Shown here in pieces: positions 53,286 through 64,000 of a stretch of DNA of 64,000 nucleotides (positions within the stretch are counted from its first letter, which is position 1; each line of letters starts with the position of its first letter). The stretch spans positions 2,011,978 through 2,075,977 of the forward strand of contig NC_050468.1 of the NCBI RefSeq assembly GCF_013373865.1. The letters are read 5' to 3'. This DNA comes from Monomorium pharaonis (lineage: Eukaryota; Arthropoda; Insecta; Hymenoptera; Formicidae). The notes under the pieces are model-generated. The model was not told where the DNA came from, searched no databases, and saw only the letters and a program-made list of their open reading frames with translations. A program made the position numbers and the translations under genes.

Positions 53286-54240
53286 TTGCCTGGACTATAT
53301 TGGAAAGGTGGCAAAAAAGGCCGATACTCTCTTTCAGAAGTGCAACGTCGCTTCAAAAAGATGAAGTTCCTAACACAATTATATCGATGGGAAAATGATC
53401 TACAAAGAAGAGGTAATCGTAGAGAAAAATTGTTATACATAATTTTTGATATATATATCCCAATATGTTTTAAATTATTTTAAAGACGTTAATGACAAAC
53501 AACGGATTATTCATGACTTGGATCTGCGACGATAGGCGTTAGAAGCAAAAGAACAAATAGATCTTCCTTCATTTAAAGCAGGAGCAACATGGATATTAAA
53601 TTAAAAAAAAAATGAAATTGTATCCAGAGAAATAACAAAATTTATAAACCGTTCTACAATGAGAGACAAAGAACAATTAGAAGCTGCATGCCAAGAATTT
53701 ATAATTGCTGTAAAATCCTTTATTGGCCTTTTTGGAATAGAAAATATATGTATACAATGCTGACGAAAGTGGATTTAATTTGGAGATTCATTCAGGTAGA
53801 ACGCTGACCACACAGGGTGTTAAAACAGTTGAAACTCTAATTTAATCAACGACAACAATAACACATAGTTATACAATAATACTCATAGTTTCTGCAGACG
53901 AAAAATTACAATCACCTCTCTATTTGGTTTTGAAAGAAGCTAGTGGAAATTTTATTCCACGAGTTGAAGAAACCTTGTTCAGGCCTACAAACATTTATAT
54001 CGCTACATCGAAATCGGGTAAATTAACTGGAGAACACTTTCAATCTTGGTTTACAAATGTATTTTTACTCATAAGTGGAAGCTTCAGTGTGCTATTATTA
54101 GATTCTTGGATCGGACATTGTCCTACAACTCTTCCAGAATTTATGCCATCTGATAAAGATGTGCAAATTTTAACTATACCAAAAAAGATTATAGGAATGA
54201 TTTAACCTCTTGATGTTTATGGGTTCAGAATTTGAAAAAA
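53286..54240 (+). pseudogene. DDE transposase-like relic
   Basis: Pieces in order: LYWKGGKKGRYSLSEVQRRF (53290), LEAACQEFIIAVKSF, then ESGFNLEIHSGRTLTTQG (about 53768), THSYTIILIVSADEK, PLYLVLKEASGNFIPRVEET (53920), SGKLTGEHFQSWF and VLLLDSWIGHCPTTLPEF, then MIxPLDVYGFRI. The ESGF and DSWIGHC motifs look like the first and second acidic positions of a pogo/Tigger-like DDE domain. Several frame changes and stops occur. The relic is cut near 54360 by a MITE. Confidence 0.55.
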
Positions 54241-54362
54241 TTTTGTAAGAACGTTCAGTGATCGTGTCATATTATTTAATCCAAAGAGAATTGCCTTTTT
54301 TAAAAAAAGGTAAAAAATGGCGCCAAGTGTGCGTGCGTGCGGAAAATGCTATTATGTTACAT

Positions 54363-55407
54363 CCCAAATAGCACTGGATGTTCCAAGGACGTCCATTTTA
54401 AGTCCAATTCAGGTCCTCATGTCCATGGACATAAAATGGACATTCATAGGATGTTTATTATTGGAATTAAAACGGATGTTCTATTCAGAACGTCTTATGC
54501 TGGATATCTGATTTATGTCCGCACTTGGATCTTACTTTTATATAATTTATCTTTATTTTTATTATATAATCTAAAAGAAATATTGTAAATTATATATATA
54601 TTATTTACAATAGTTCTAATTAACATTAATTTATAAATAATAAATTATATTATTTTTAATTTTCAAAAGGTTTATTTTAATTGTTCTACTTTTAGATATA
54701 ATATGAAATAATATGAAATAATACGTATTATTTTTTTATTTATTATTAACACTATTAATTATTGGTATTTTTTTAAATGTTTGTTATAATACATTATTGT
54801 TTTTTTTTCGTTTTTTATCGTTTTGTTTTTTTATTTTCGTTTCTTTTTCTCTTTCTTTTTTATTATCGTTTCTTTTTCTTTTTTGTTTTTTTTTTTCGTT
54901 TCTTTTTCCGACCAAAAGAGGGACACAGCAATTGGTTTGGGTCCAGCGCTGTCTTTGTCTAACCAGTAGCATAATGGGCGCTAGACAAAGGAAAAAATTA
55001 ACCCGGACGATGTCTCCTCTTGTCTTTCTGTCGGACACTTTTCAAGAGCTTTTTGCAGGAAATGCGCAGTCCATGCTTTATGTCGATAATTTTTACAAAA
55101 TGTGGATTAACCCACTATTGTAGCAAGCCCTTTAATTGAAAAAGGCCCAAAAGAAATAATCAAACCATAATAGGTCTAAAATTTGGTTTATTTTGGACTT
55201 TCTATGAATATCCGAAATTGTGACAAACGTATATCCCATGGATGTCCATTAAAGGACTTTCTATGAACGTACAAAGTTGTGCCAAACGTATATCCTATGA
55301 ACGTCCATCGAATGTCCGACGGACCTTATTTGGACTCTAATGGACGTCTGAATATCCAGAAGCGGATATCCATTGGACATACAATAGATGTCCTTGTGCT
55401 ATCTGGG
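54363..55407. mobile_element. MITE with CCCA..AGCAC termini and GGACGTCC-type filling
   Basis: Ends CCCAAATAGCACTGGATGTT and, inverted, CCCAGATAGCACAAGGACATC, flanked by AT (54361-54362, 55408-55409). Both flanks are packed with GGACGTCCATT, GGACATAAAATGGACAT and TATGAACGTCC variants. The centre has T/C homopolymer-rich DNA (about 54795-54910) and a short unique part. No protein is supported. Confidence 0.75.
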
Positions 55408-55621
55408 ATATTGCACTGCTTTTATTTTTTTACATTTAAAATAAATTTAAATGAAATGAATTTAAATAAAATTACAAGAAATTGCCTTTCAAAATAAACG
55501 GACAAAAATTTTGTCTTTTCTACAAAAATAATAATATGAAGTAAATGTGCCAGCTATAAGAACGGATATTTATATAAAATTTATTTTTTATTACTTTTTA
55601 ATATTAAAATGTTATAATCAG
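55408..55621. other. AT-rich DNA, no gene
   Basis: A stretch between MITE and the next inverted repeat. Words such as TCTACAAAAATAATAATATGAAG recur at 55725 and 45190. Confidence 0.5.
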
Positions 55622-56122
55622 TAATACGGTTCTGTATATATACGTATAGGTAATATACATTCCTGAAATGGTATAACTTTAATAGGAATAAACGCTACAA
55701 AATGAGAGTGTTAAGTTTTTCTCTACAAAAATAATGAAAAAGAATGCGCCAATCCATAAAAATAGATGTTTATTTTTTAAGGGGTAAGACCACTGTAATA
55801 AGTTTTCAGAAAATCGATTTTTTTTATTCGCTTAAAAAATGTTTTGAATCTTCTAGAATAAGGGCAAAAAAGTTTTATGCCAAATTTTTCATTTTTTCAC
55901 GTCCATAACACATCTTAAAACTTTAAAGGCGTTTTTCTCAAAACACGATTTTTTAAAACGGCACGCAGTATAATTCCAACAATTTTCATTCTATTCACTC
56001 CAAATTTTGATTATATTTTTAAAATAACATTTCGAAGAGAAATACGTACGGAAGGGAGAGAGAGATATTTGAACGCACCCATAAGAGCCTGACATATTAA
56101 AAATCGCTTTCTTATAAACTAA

Positions 56123-58149
56123 CAAAGGAACCTCGCGAACTCGAAAATTCTGATTTTAATGAATCTTGGCATAAATGTAGAGGAAGTAAATACATGAATT
56201 TAGAAATTTTTTGTAGCCTGCCCAAAAACGGTTAAAAGGAGTGAAACCACCCTTCAAAGATTGAGACATTTTACGTTTTCTCGATATATCTCGTAAACTA
56301 AACAAAATATTAAAAAATGTTTTATACAAAAGTTTTACAATAAAAGTACTTCTATCTAACTACAGTAATTAAATTAAAAAAAAAAATTTTTTAAACAATT
56401 TTGTTTTAATTTTTGAAAAAAAAATTTTTTTTCAAAATTTTATTCATGTAGTTAGATAAAAATATTGTTACCATAAAACTATTGTATAAAACATTTTTTG
56501 ATATCTCCAATACTTTTTGAGATATATCAGAAAAAGCAAAAATCTGCTCTACACTATGCACTGAAAAAGCATGAGAAAATGCGATAGCATCGCGACGGAG
56601 AGCATTAAAAAATTTTTTAAAGAAATTTTTTATTAAAGTTTATTTATGATATTGAATATAATATGAGATACTAAAAATATAATAAAATAAAATAATATAA
56701 AATAATAATATTTTGTATAATATAATAATGTGTAATAATATAATATAATAATGTCGCACGTGAATGCATGCTGATGTGAGTGAGAGAGAAAGAGTAAATA
56801 ATATTAATATAATATAGTAATATAATAATATAATATAATATAAAATATTTATATCCAGACTTCTTGGTCCGGATCCATTAGTGGTGACATGCCAAAGACG
56901 CAGATCGACGACATCTGCCAATCCAAATCGGCCATATGATTCGTCAATTAAGGTATTATTTCGCTCTCTGTCGATCTTGCGAAAGTATCGCGTCCAAAAT
57001 CTTTTTCTTATATTGATAAATCTATGTATGTGGATGTTATCGAGGTATATCCATGTCTAGATACAAAATTAACATATTTTAGTGTGGCATTATACATTGA
57101 ACAACCATATACTTTGAATCAGATTAATGAAAATGCAAATTAAAAAATATCGCATTACTTATTTCCAGTGTTGTAATAGATCATTAATTAAATAATCTAG
57201 ATCAGATCAAGATCTTTATCAAAATATTAAATCTAGATCAGATCACAGATCATTTTTCATACATTTGATCTAGATCATAGATTACATTAATTTTGATCTA
57301 GATCGAAGATCGTTTCTTTTTTTTACTTGACAATTTAATAGGAATAGGAATCGAAGTTTTTTAAGCTTTTTTAATGGGCTTTTAGGAATATCCCAGAAAT
57401 CTTCTCTAATGGATCCGGACCAAGAAGTCTGGATATAAATATTTTATATTATATTATATTATTATATTACTATATTATATTAATATTATTTACTTTTTCT
57501 CTCTCACTCACATCAGCATGCATTCAAGTGCGACATTATTATATTATATTGTTACATATTATTATATTATACAAAATATTATTTTATATTATTTTATTTT
57601 ATTATATTTTTAGTATTTCATATTATATTCAATATCATAAATAAACCTTAATAAAAAATTTTTTTTAATATTTTTTAACGCTCTCCGTCGCGGTGCTATC
57701 GCATTCTCTCATGCTTTTTTCAGTGCACAATGTAGAGCAGATTTTTGCTTTTTCCAATATATCTCGAAAAGTATTGGAGATATGAAAAACTGTTTTATAC
57801 AAAAGTTTTATGGTAACAATATCTCTATCTAACTACATAAATAAAATTTTGAAAAAAAATTTTTTTTAAATTAAAAAAAAATCGTTAAAAAAATTTTTTT
57901 AAATTTAATTACTGTAGTTAAATAGAAGTACTTTTATTGTATAACTTTTGTATAAAACATTTTTTAATATTTTGTTTAGTTTACGAGATATATCGAGAAA
58001 ACGAAAAATGAAATTTTGAAGGGTGGTTTCATCCCTTTAAACCGTTTTTGGGCAGCTACGAAAAATTTCTAAATTCATGTATTTACCCCCTCTACATTTA
58101 TGCCAAGTTTCATTAAAATCAGAATTTTCGAGTTCGCAAGGTTCCCTTG
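56123..58149. mobile_element. Fold-back DNA transposon of the TAA family, 2.0 kb
   Basis: Ends CAAAGGAACCTCGCGAACTCG and, inverted, CAAGGGAACCTTGCGAACTCG, with TAA at 56120-56122 and 58150-58152. The arms are about 760 bp (to about 56885 and from about 57409), leaving about 520 bp in the middle. The arms contain CGAGATATATC, TGGTTTCA, a hairpin of A/T runs and a TAATATAATA low-complexity stretch. The same termini and duplication as 4397-6001 define a family. No transposase. Confidence 0.85.
57166..57318. repeat. GATC-rich array inside the fold-back centre
   Basis: A stretch starting CAGTGTTGTAATAGATCA contains over ten GATC sites in units such as GATCTAGATCA and AGATCACAGATCA. The CAGTGTTG start is typical of hAT-type non-autonomous elements; the other end is not clear. 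Confidence 0.5.
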
Positions 58150-58164
58150 TAAGTTATATACTGA

Positions 58165-58169
58165 AAACA

Positions 58170-58225
<56 letters not shown>
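58165..58225. repeat. (AC)n microsatellite
   Basis: About 28 AC units beginning after ACACGCG; open frames on both strands across it are by-products. Confidence 0.95.
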
Positions 58226-58226
<1 letters not shown>

Positions 58227-60159
58227 TCAGATTCACACACAAGAGAAAAAGAAAGTGATGACAAATTATTCGATTTAGCAGCACCAAGTTTTTGAAGTAA
58301 AATATTTATTTGTATTAAAATATTTATTTGTAATATTTGTAATTTATTTATATTGAAACTTATTTGCCAGCTCAATATTATTTCCTTTATTTCTTGCCAA
58401 TATGCTACCTGACAATTGTTTGTAGGTGTACAGCAGCCAATGATTTAATACGAAAGGCTAATATTTATAGTTTAATCTTGTATTTAAGATTTTCTTAAAT
58501 TATCTTAAAATAACCTTCGTACTAAACAAAATTGTATCTGAAGATAAATTTAAGACAATCTTAAAGCCATATCAGATTTGAGATTGAGATTGAATTGAAA
58601 TTTGATCATTCAAAGCAAAGTTAAAGAATATTGTTCCTAATTGGTTACATTTTAATTTAATCCCAATATCAATCTCTAGTTAGTCTGATACAGACTTAAT
58701 GAAAAATCAAACTATGAATGCCAGTTAAAAAATAAACATCTATTTTTATAGATTGGCGCATTTTTCTTCATATCATTATTTTTGTAGAGAAAAACTTAAC
58801 ACTCTCATTTTGTAGCGTTTATTCTTATTAAAGTTATACCATTTCAGGAATGTATATTACTTATATATGTATATATACAAGGAGTCCCAAAGCATACTGG
58901 TCACTGTTCATAAAAAGGTAGATGGGATCGAGATGAACATAAAAGTTCAATATTGTTGTGGGTTTGGTTTGCTAATAATCGAGATATAAATTTTTTAAAT
59001 TGTGCGAATGAGAGCGCGCCTTGCGCGCCGAAGGAAGGGCTCGAGCCATAGCACGGCCTACTGTTTCAAGCATTGGCTGCCGGCGGCGGCGGGGGAAAGA
59101 AGGAGAAGCGTAGCGTCGTCGCCGTTCCCACGTCTCGCCGCACCGCGCCTAAGCTCGCGTCGATGGCTGCTACTCGCGATTACATGACGAGATTATAAAT
59201 TATTAATAAAAATAGGACAAATTTAAATCGTAATAAACTTTTGTAAATAAGAAAGTCGAAAGAGAGAAAGCGATGGAAACGTATGGAACCTGCAAATAAT
59301 ATAATATTTGCCGCATCAAATTCTCTCATCGTTTTTTATGGAATATTAAATTAACGAAGATTTATCACGATTGATTCTTTATACATTCTCCTTTCGTAAC
59401 CATCTTATTAGAAAATTACGAAATGCACGAAATACTATCCCTAATATGCACTCTTTGTAAAATAACACGATAGAAAAATATTCACGTTTGATCTAACGAC
59501 TTCAGGATAAATTATTCGATGCATCTTCTATGGTAATTATAAGTAATTAGAGATCAATGTTATGTCAAGTATCGTTAGTATGGTTAACTAGAAATGATTT
59601 TCTCTTGTATATGATAGAGAACTTCGAATTTCTTCTATCGTTAATACATTATAAGTCACTGAAAATCTGTCGTAATTAATAATGCAATTAAAAGTAAAAG
59701 GAACTCTGAATTCTTTTATTCATTATTGAATTTTTTATTTACTCTTGATTTGTATGTAAAATTGAACTTTGTACTTTTATACTTTGTAATTTAGCAGGAA
59801 TATCTTTCCCTCTAAAGTATTTACAGAAACACGATAAACGTCATTTTCAACAACAGTTCCAATCAATATTATTAAAGTTTCATTAAATGTCATAAAATTT
59901 TTTTAACAAGATTACTATTTTTTAACATTTTTAACATTAAACACGATACGACACTCAGAAAGAAAGTATCGTGCTGATTATTTATCGCAGTTTTAGTGAT
60001 AATTTTTGATAATTTTTTTTTCGATCGTGTGTACACTAAAAATATAAAGAAAATGATAATTGTTAAATTGTATTCAAATTACACCTAATAAAGTAGAACT
60101 AGTACAAACTAAAGATGTTGTTAAAAAACGTGGTAATTTATTGTATTTGTTGTGCTACG

Positions 60160-60504
60160 TAGGTGCTTGACGCGAAGAGGGAGTAGGTAGGGAGGGAAGG
60201 AGGGACGGAGGAAGGGAGGGAGGGAGGGAGGGAGGGGAGGAGGCGGGGGAGGGGAGGAGGGGAAGAGGGAGGACGGGGCTTTCTGAGAGGGGAGGAGAAG
60301 GGGAGAGAGAGCGGGACTCGAGGCTCCCGTAGATCGCTGCGGCTCTCTCTCGTCCGCTTCTCTCTCCTCTCTCTCGTTCGCTCTTCTCTCTGTTTTCGTC
60401 TCTTATCTCTCGCCTTCTCGCTTTTCTCTCGCTCTCGCTCTCTCTCTCTCTCTCGCTCTCGCTCTCTCTCTTGCACTCTCTCGTCTCTCTCTCTCTCTTC
60501 TCCT

Positions 60505-60538
<34 letters not shown>

Positions 60539-60660
60539 CTCTCTCTCTCGCTCCTCTCCTCTCCTCTCTTCTCTCTCTCTCCCTCCTCTCTCTCTTCCCT
60601 CTCTCTCTGCGTCTCTCTCCTCTCTTCTTCTTCTGATTCATTCTCACCTTTCTTCTTCCC
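60160..60660. repeat. CT/GA low-complexity tract
   Basis: Purine-only on one strand for long runs: GGGAGG units (60185-60300) pass into TCTC units (60340-60640). The long Arg-Glu repeats encoded across it on the minus strand are a by-product. Confidence 0.85.
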
Positions 60661-60739
60661 CTGCCCTCTCCGTCTTACATGCCCCATCAAATCAGTACAG
60701 CCATTATTTTATACTTACAGACCCAACGGTATAAATATA

Positions 60740-62623
60740 CCACAAATACCAAAACTCATGTAAACAACGCGAATCAGCAGATGCATAGTGAAAGCTAGGG
60801 AACAGAGCTATTAAGAATAGTAACAGTATTTAAGTAAAAGTAGAGCAAATATAAAGAAGCTTACATTACTAGATTTATATACAAGGTTCGCAGAAAGATA
60901 AACGCTAAAGTATACATGAACCTAAGATTAAATGGTGGATAATGAGATAGATGAGGTGAGAATAGGGGGACGATGACATCATGGGGAGCGAGAGACAAGA
61001 AAGAACAGCTCAGGGTTGAAAGAAAAATTAACAGCACTGAGTGTAAGATTTGTGGTAGAGGCTAAGTAGAAATGTAGAGTAAAAGAACAGGTGATGATGA
61101 GATGAGACATGGAAGATGAAAGACTGATGAAGTGAAAAACATATAGAGTGAAAACTTTGAAAAACTTTTGAAAATCTATGAGAAACTTTGAAGCCAAATA
61201 GAAATAGCTTAGAGATAAGGTAAGACTAGATAATAATTCTGCATTGTATTGTATGCATGCATCTATTCTTAAGTACTAAAACTAAGTATTCTAGTAAAAA
61301 GCAATATAGTACGACTATTCGACGGTAATCACAGGCTCAGACTCGTTCAAGAACAAGCGAAGGAGAACCTTAAAGGAATCCAGAGAGGACGCGGAGACGA
61401 TGTGGTCTGGGAGTGAGTGCCAAAAATAAATAGCGGAAAGAGTTTCTGTAGGTAATAGTACGATGAGAGGGGATAAGGAAGGTGGAGGACTGGGACGTGG
61501 AACGATCAGATCTCCTGACCAGAGGGTCAGGGGGGGGGGGAAAGTTCGCTTAGATACGAAGGGGAGGGTAAATGCAGAATGCGGTAGGTCAGACAGCCAA
61601 GAAAGTAAAGCCTTCTGTTCTTAACAGAAAGCCATCCCAAACTGCGTCGGTATGGCGTGATATGCTCATCCCGTCTAAGATTGAAGATAAATCTTATGCA
61701 GCAATTGACTAAGCGTTACAATTTAGTATTGAGTTCGGAGCTTAAGCCGTGATATACTAGGCAACAGTAGTCAATATGCGGAAGAATGAGGCTGTTAACA
61801 AGTTTGATCCTGAGCTTGGTAGAGAGAGCATTTTTGTTAAATTTGAGTTTATATAAAGCATGATGAACAGCCTGAGAGATGTGCACGACATGTTTCCTCC
61901 ATGAGAGGTTTGAGGTCAATGTGACACCTAAGTTACGAACCTCGTTGACGAAAGGAAGTCTGGTCTGGTCGACAATGACAGGTGGTAATAGGTCTAAGTC
62001 GATGCCTCTAGAGTACCCCTGGCTGGCAAAAACTATCACTTTGGATTTGGCTAGATTTAGTTTAAGTCCATTTGCTCTCGCATATTCGGAGATAGCAGTT
62101 GCATCCTTAGTGATCCGTTCCAGGCCATGAACTATCTCTGCGGGTGAGCAGGAAAGATATATTTGGAGGTCATCGGCGAAGAGCATATGGTTGGAGAATG
62201 ACAAAACATTACTTATGTCATTGACGAAGAGAGAGAACAGCAGTGGGCCAAGAACAGAACCCTGCGAAACGCCTAGAGATGTGGGTAGCCATTCCGAACA
62301 AATCCCAGTATCATCCACAACAGCCTGAGTTCTGCCAGTCAGATATGAGAAGAGCCAGGTGAGAACCGTCACAGAGAAACCAAGGCCTTTGAGTTTGGTA
62401 AGTAAAAGAAGATGGGGGACGGTGTCAAATGCCTTGCTGAAGTCAAATAAAACCAGGATGGTAGCTAGTTTGTTATCAATACCTAACCTGATATCATCAC
62501 AGACACGTAGAAGGGCAGATTGGGTGTTGTAACCCAGACGATAGGCGGATTGTCTGTGATCTAGAAGACTGTACTCTTCAATGTAGTCAGTGATTTGTTT
62601 GATCACTATTCTTTCCAGAATTT

Positions 62624-62626
<3 letters not shown>
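60740..62626 (-). pseudogene. LINE reverse transcriptase relic, 5'-truncated
   Basis: The minus-strand frame 62606-61716 (296 codons) encodes an RT: SAYRLGYNTQSALL, VLFDFSKAFDTVPH, GVSQGSVLGPLLFSLFVND, MLFADDLQIYLSC and FVNEVRNLGVTL. After a stop at 61716 the C-terminal part continues in other frames to about 61310 (LLNCCIRFIFN, LGWLSVKNRRLYFL, SYLSELF). The 5' end is cut at a GA microsatellite (62624-62720), so fingers and endonuclease are missing. The type is Jockey/CR1-like by motif style, and it differs from the two other LINEs in the window. The 3' end is approximate. Confidence 0.8.
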
Positions 62627-62700
<74 letters not shown>

Positions 62701-62720
62701 AGAGAGAGAGGGAGAGAGAG
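62624..62720. repeat. (GA)n microsatellite
   Basis: About 45 GA units with a few interruptions, at the truncated 5' end of the LINE relic. Confidence 0.95.
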
Positions 62721-63767
62721 GTGTCATACTAAAATGCGCAAAATACTTATCCATAGTATGTTACACTCTTTGTAATAACACAGAAAAATATTCCCTCTTG
62801 ATGTAACGATTTCACGATAGCTTAGGCGCGATGCTACGATAATTATGCTCAAAAATTAATGTTCAATATCATGTATTGTTAACACAACGAAGGATTTTCT
62901 TTTATAACCATAGAAAACTTACAGTTTCTTCTACCTTTAACTGCATTATTAATTACGACAGATTTTCAGTGACTTATAATGTATTAACGATAGAAGAAAT
63001 TCGAAGTTCTCTATCATATACAAGAGAAAATCATTTCTAGTTAACCATACTAACGATACTTGACATAACATTAATCTCTAATTACTTATAATTACCGTAG
63101 AAGTTGCATCGAATAATTTATCCTGAAGTCGTTACATCAAACGTGAATATTTTTCTATCGTGTTATTTTACAAAGAGTGCATATTAAGGATAGTATTTCG
63201 TGCATTTCGTAATTTTCTAATAAGATGGTTACGAAAGGAGAATGTATAAAGAATCAATCGTGATAAATCTTCGTTAATTTAATATTCCATAAAAAACGAT
63301 GAGAGAATTTGATGCGGCAAATATTATATTATTTGCAGGTTCCATACGTTTCCATCGCTTTCTCTCTTTCGACTTTCTTATTTACAAAAGTTTATTACGA
63401 TTTAAATTTGTCCTATTTTTATTAATAATTTATAATCTCGTCATGTAATCGCGAGTGTGCGTAGCAGCCATCGACGCGAGCTTAGGCACGGTGCGGCGAG
63501 ACGTGGGAACGGCGACGACGCCACGCTTCTCCTTCTTTCCCCCGCCGCCGCCGGCAGCCAATGCTTGAAACAGTAGGCCGTGCTATGGCTCGAGCGGCTC
63601 GAGCCCTTCCTTCGGCGCGCAAGGCGCGCTCTCATTCGCATAATTTAAAAAATTTATATCTCGATTATTAGCAGACCAAACCCACAACAATATTGAACTT
63701 TTATGTTCATCTCGATCCCATCTACCTTTTTATGAACAGTGACCAGTATGCTCTGGGACTCCCTGTA

Positions 63768-64000
63768 TACTGATTGTAATTGTGATTGTGATTGAACGTT
63801 TGAAATCGTTTGAATAAATAAGTTTTAACTCATAAATAAGTAAGGTCATAAAACATATAAAACCATTTAAAACATAAAACATAAAACATTTAATTATTTT
63901 TATGAAATGGAAGTAATTTTTCGAAGATGTATTCCTTATTTAAATAACATAAACTGTAATTTAATTAAATTTTTCACTCAAAAAATGACTCATGTCCGAA
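63768..64000. other. AT-rich flank, nothing recognised
   Basis: After the TA duplication the sequence is AT-rich with reiterated CATAAAACATA words and no gene. Confidence 0.5.

Larger units (their letters stand above)
55622..58877. repeat. Outer inverted repeat enclosing the second fold-back element
   Basis: About 150 bp at 55622-55780 (with AAACGCTACAAAATGAGAGTG and GAATGCGCCAATCCATAAAA) returns reverse-complemented at 58726-58870. The region between includes the TAA fold-back element, an AC microsatellite and AT-rich DNA (58230-58725). This suggests an older inverted-repeat element that received the fold-back insertion. Confidence 0.6.
58878..63765. mobile_element. 4.9-kb DNA element with about 0.8-kb terminal inverted repeats
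   Basis: Ends CAAGGAGTCCCAAAGCATAC and, inverted, CAGGGAGTCCCAGAGCATAC, flanked by TA (58876-58877, 63766-63767). The arms match from the ends to about 59700 and from about 62945. Each includes a GC-rich block (CCGGCGGCGGCGGGGGAAAG near 59080). The middle holds CT-rich DNA and a LINE relic, and no transposase of its own. TA duplication fits Tc1/mariner-type insertion. 59700-60140 is AT-rich with nothing recognised. Confidence 0.8.

Noticed and set aside
59002..59187. Short Arg-rich frame, also present inverted at 63441-63641
   Set aside because: It lies in the GC-rich block of the terminal inverted repeat of the 4.9-kb element and has no conserved motif.
60138..60690. Arg/Glu-rich open frames on the minus strand
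   Set aside because: They translate a CT/GA low-complexity tract; no conserved motif and both long frames overlap.

Overview
The window is eukaryotic and almost certainly insect DNA. It is AT-rich and dense with transposable elements (TEs). The mix of BEL/Pao, Gypsy with env, LINEs, Penelope, Helitron, hAT, Tc1 and Polinton-type polymerase, together with the one host gene seen, an ecdysteroid-kinase-like (EcKL/CHK) gene, fits an arthropod. A hymenopteran such as an ant is my best guess, by general resemblance only. I see no tRNA gene, no CRISPR and nothing prokaryotic.

Layout. 704-8530 is a decayed BEL/Pao retrotransposon with tRNA-Tyr primer site, split inside RT by a 1.6-kb fold-back transposon with TAA target duplications. 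8540-15045 is a non-coding LTR-like element, interrupted in its GA tract by a nearly intact two-ORF LINE on the minus strand (9062-13592). 15046-16840 holds minisatellite and a Polinton-type DNA polymerase relic. 16838-20544 carries the last two visible exons of the EcKL gene (minus strand), with a 3.1-kb TE-filled intron. 21060-23409 is a purine-rich LINE relic, followed by a 0.87-kb palindrome and a second copy of the LTR-like element (24091-26405). 26640-33163 is a nest of Penelope fragments, a MITE containing 5S-rRNA-like sequence, a Gypsy relic, a hAT relic and a fold-back element.

33581-43706 is the centrepiece: a complete, apparently very young errantivirus-like Gypsy element. It has apparently identical 502-bp LTRs, a TAGT target duplication, a tRNA-Leu primer site, Gag-protease, an in-frame UGA, RT-RNase H-integrase, a spliced Env, and two unrecognised accessory ORFs: an acidic antisense one between pol and env, and a cysteine-rich one between env and the 3' LTR.

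43766-46240 is a Helitron helicase relic cut by a MITE. 47325-48030 is a mirrored minisatellite. 48063-51307 is a head-to-head duplicated Tc1 transposon. 51310-55407 holds transposase relics and another MITE. 55622-58877 is a nested inverted repeat. 58878-63765 is a 4.9-kb element with about 0.8-kb terminal inverted repeats that contains a LINE relic.

Most striking points: (1) the LINE ORF1 and ORF2 are in one frame, separated only by UAG in the tobacco-mosaic-virus leaky context (UAG CAA UUA), and the first endonuclease motif lies before the first ORF2 Met; (2) the Gypsy Gag-PR and RT are likewise in one frame across a single UGA-C; (3) the Gypsy element carries two apparent extra genes. Three MITEs share termini but have quite different internal short-motif fillings, and one of these contains two 5S-like stretches.
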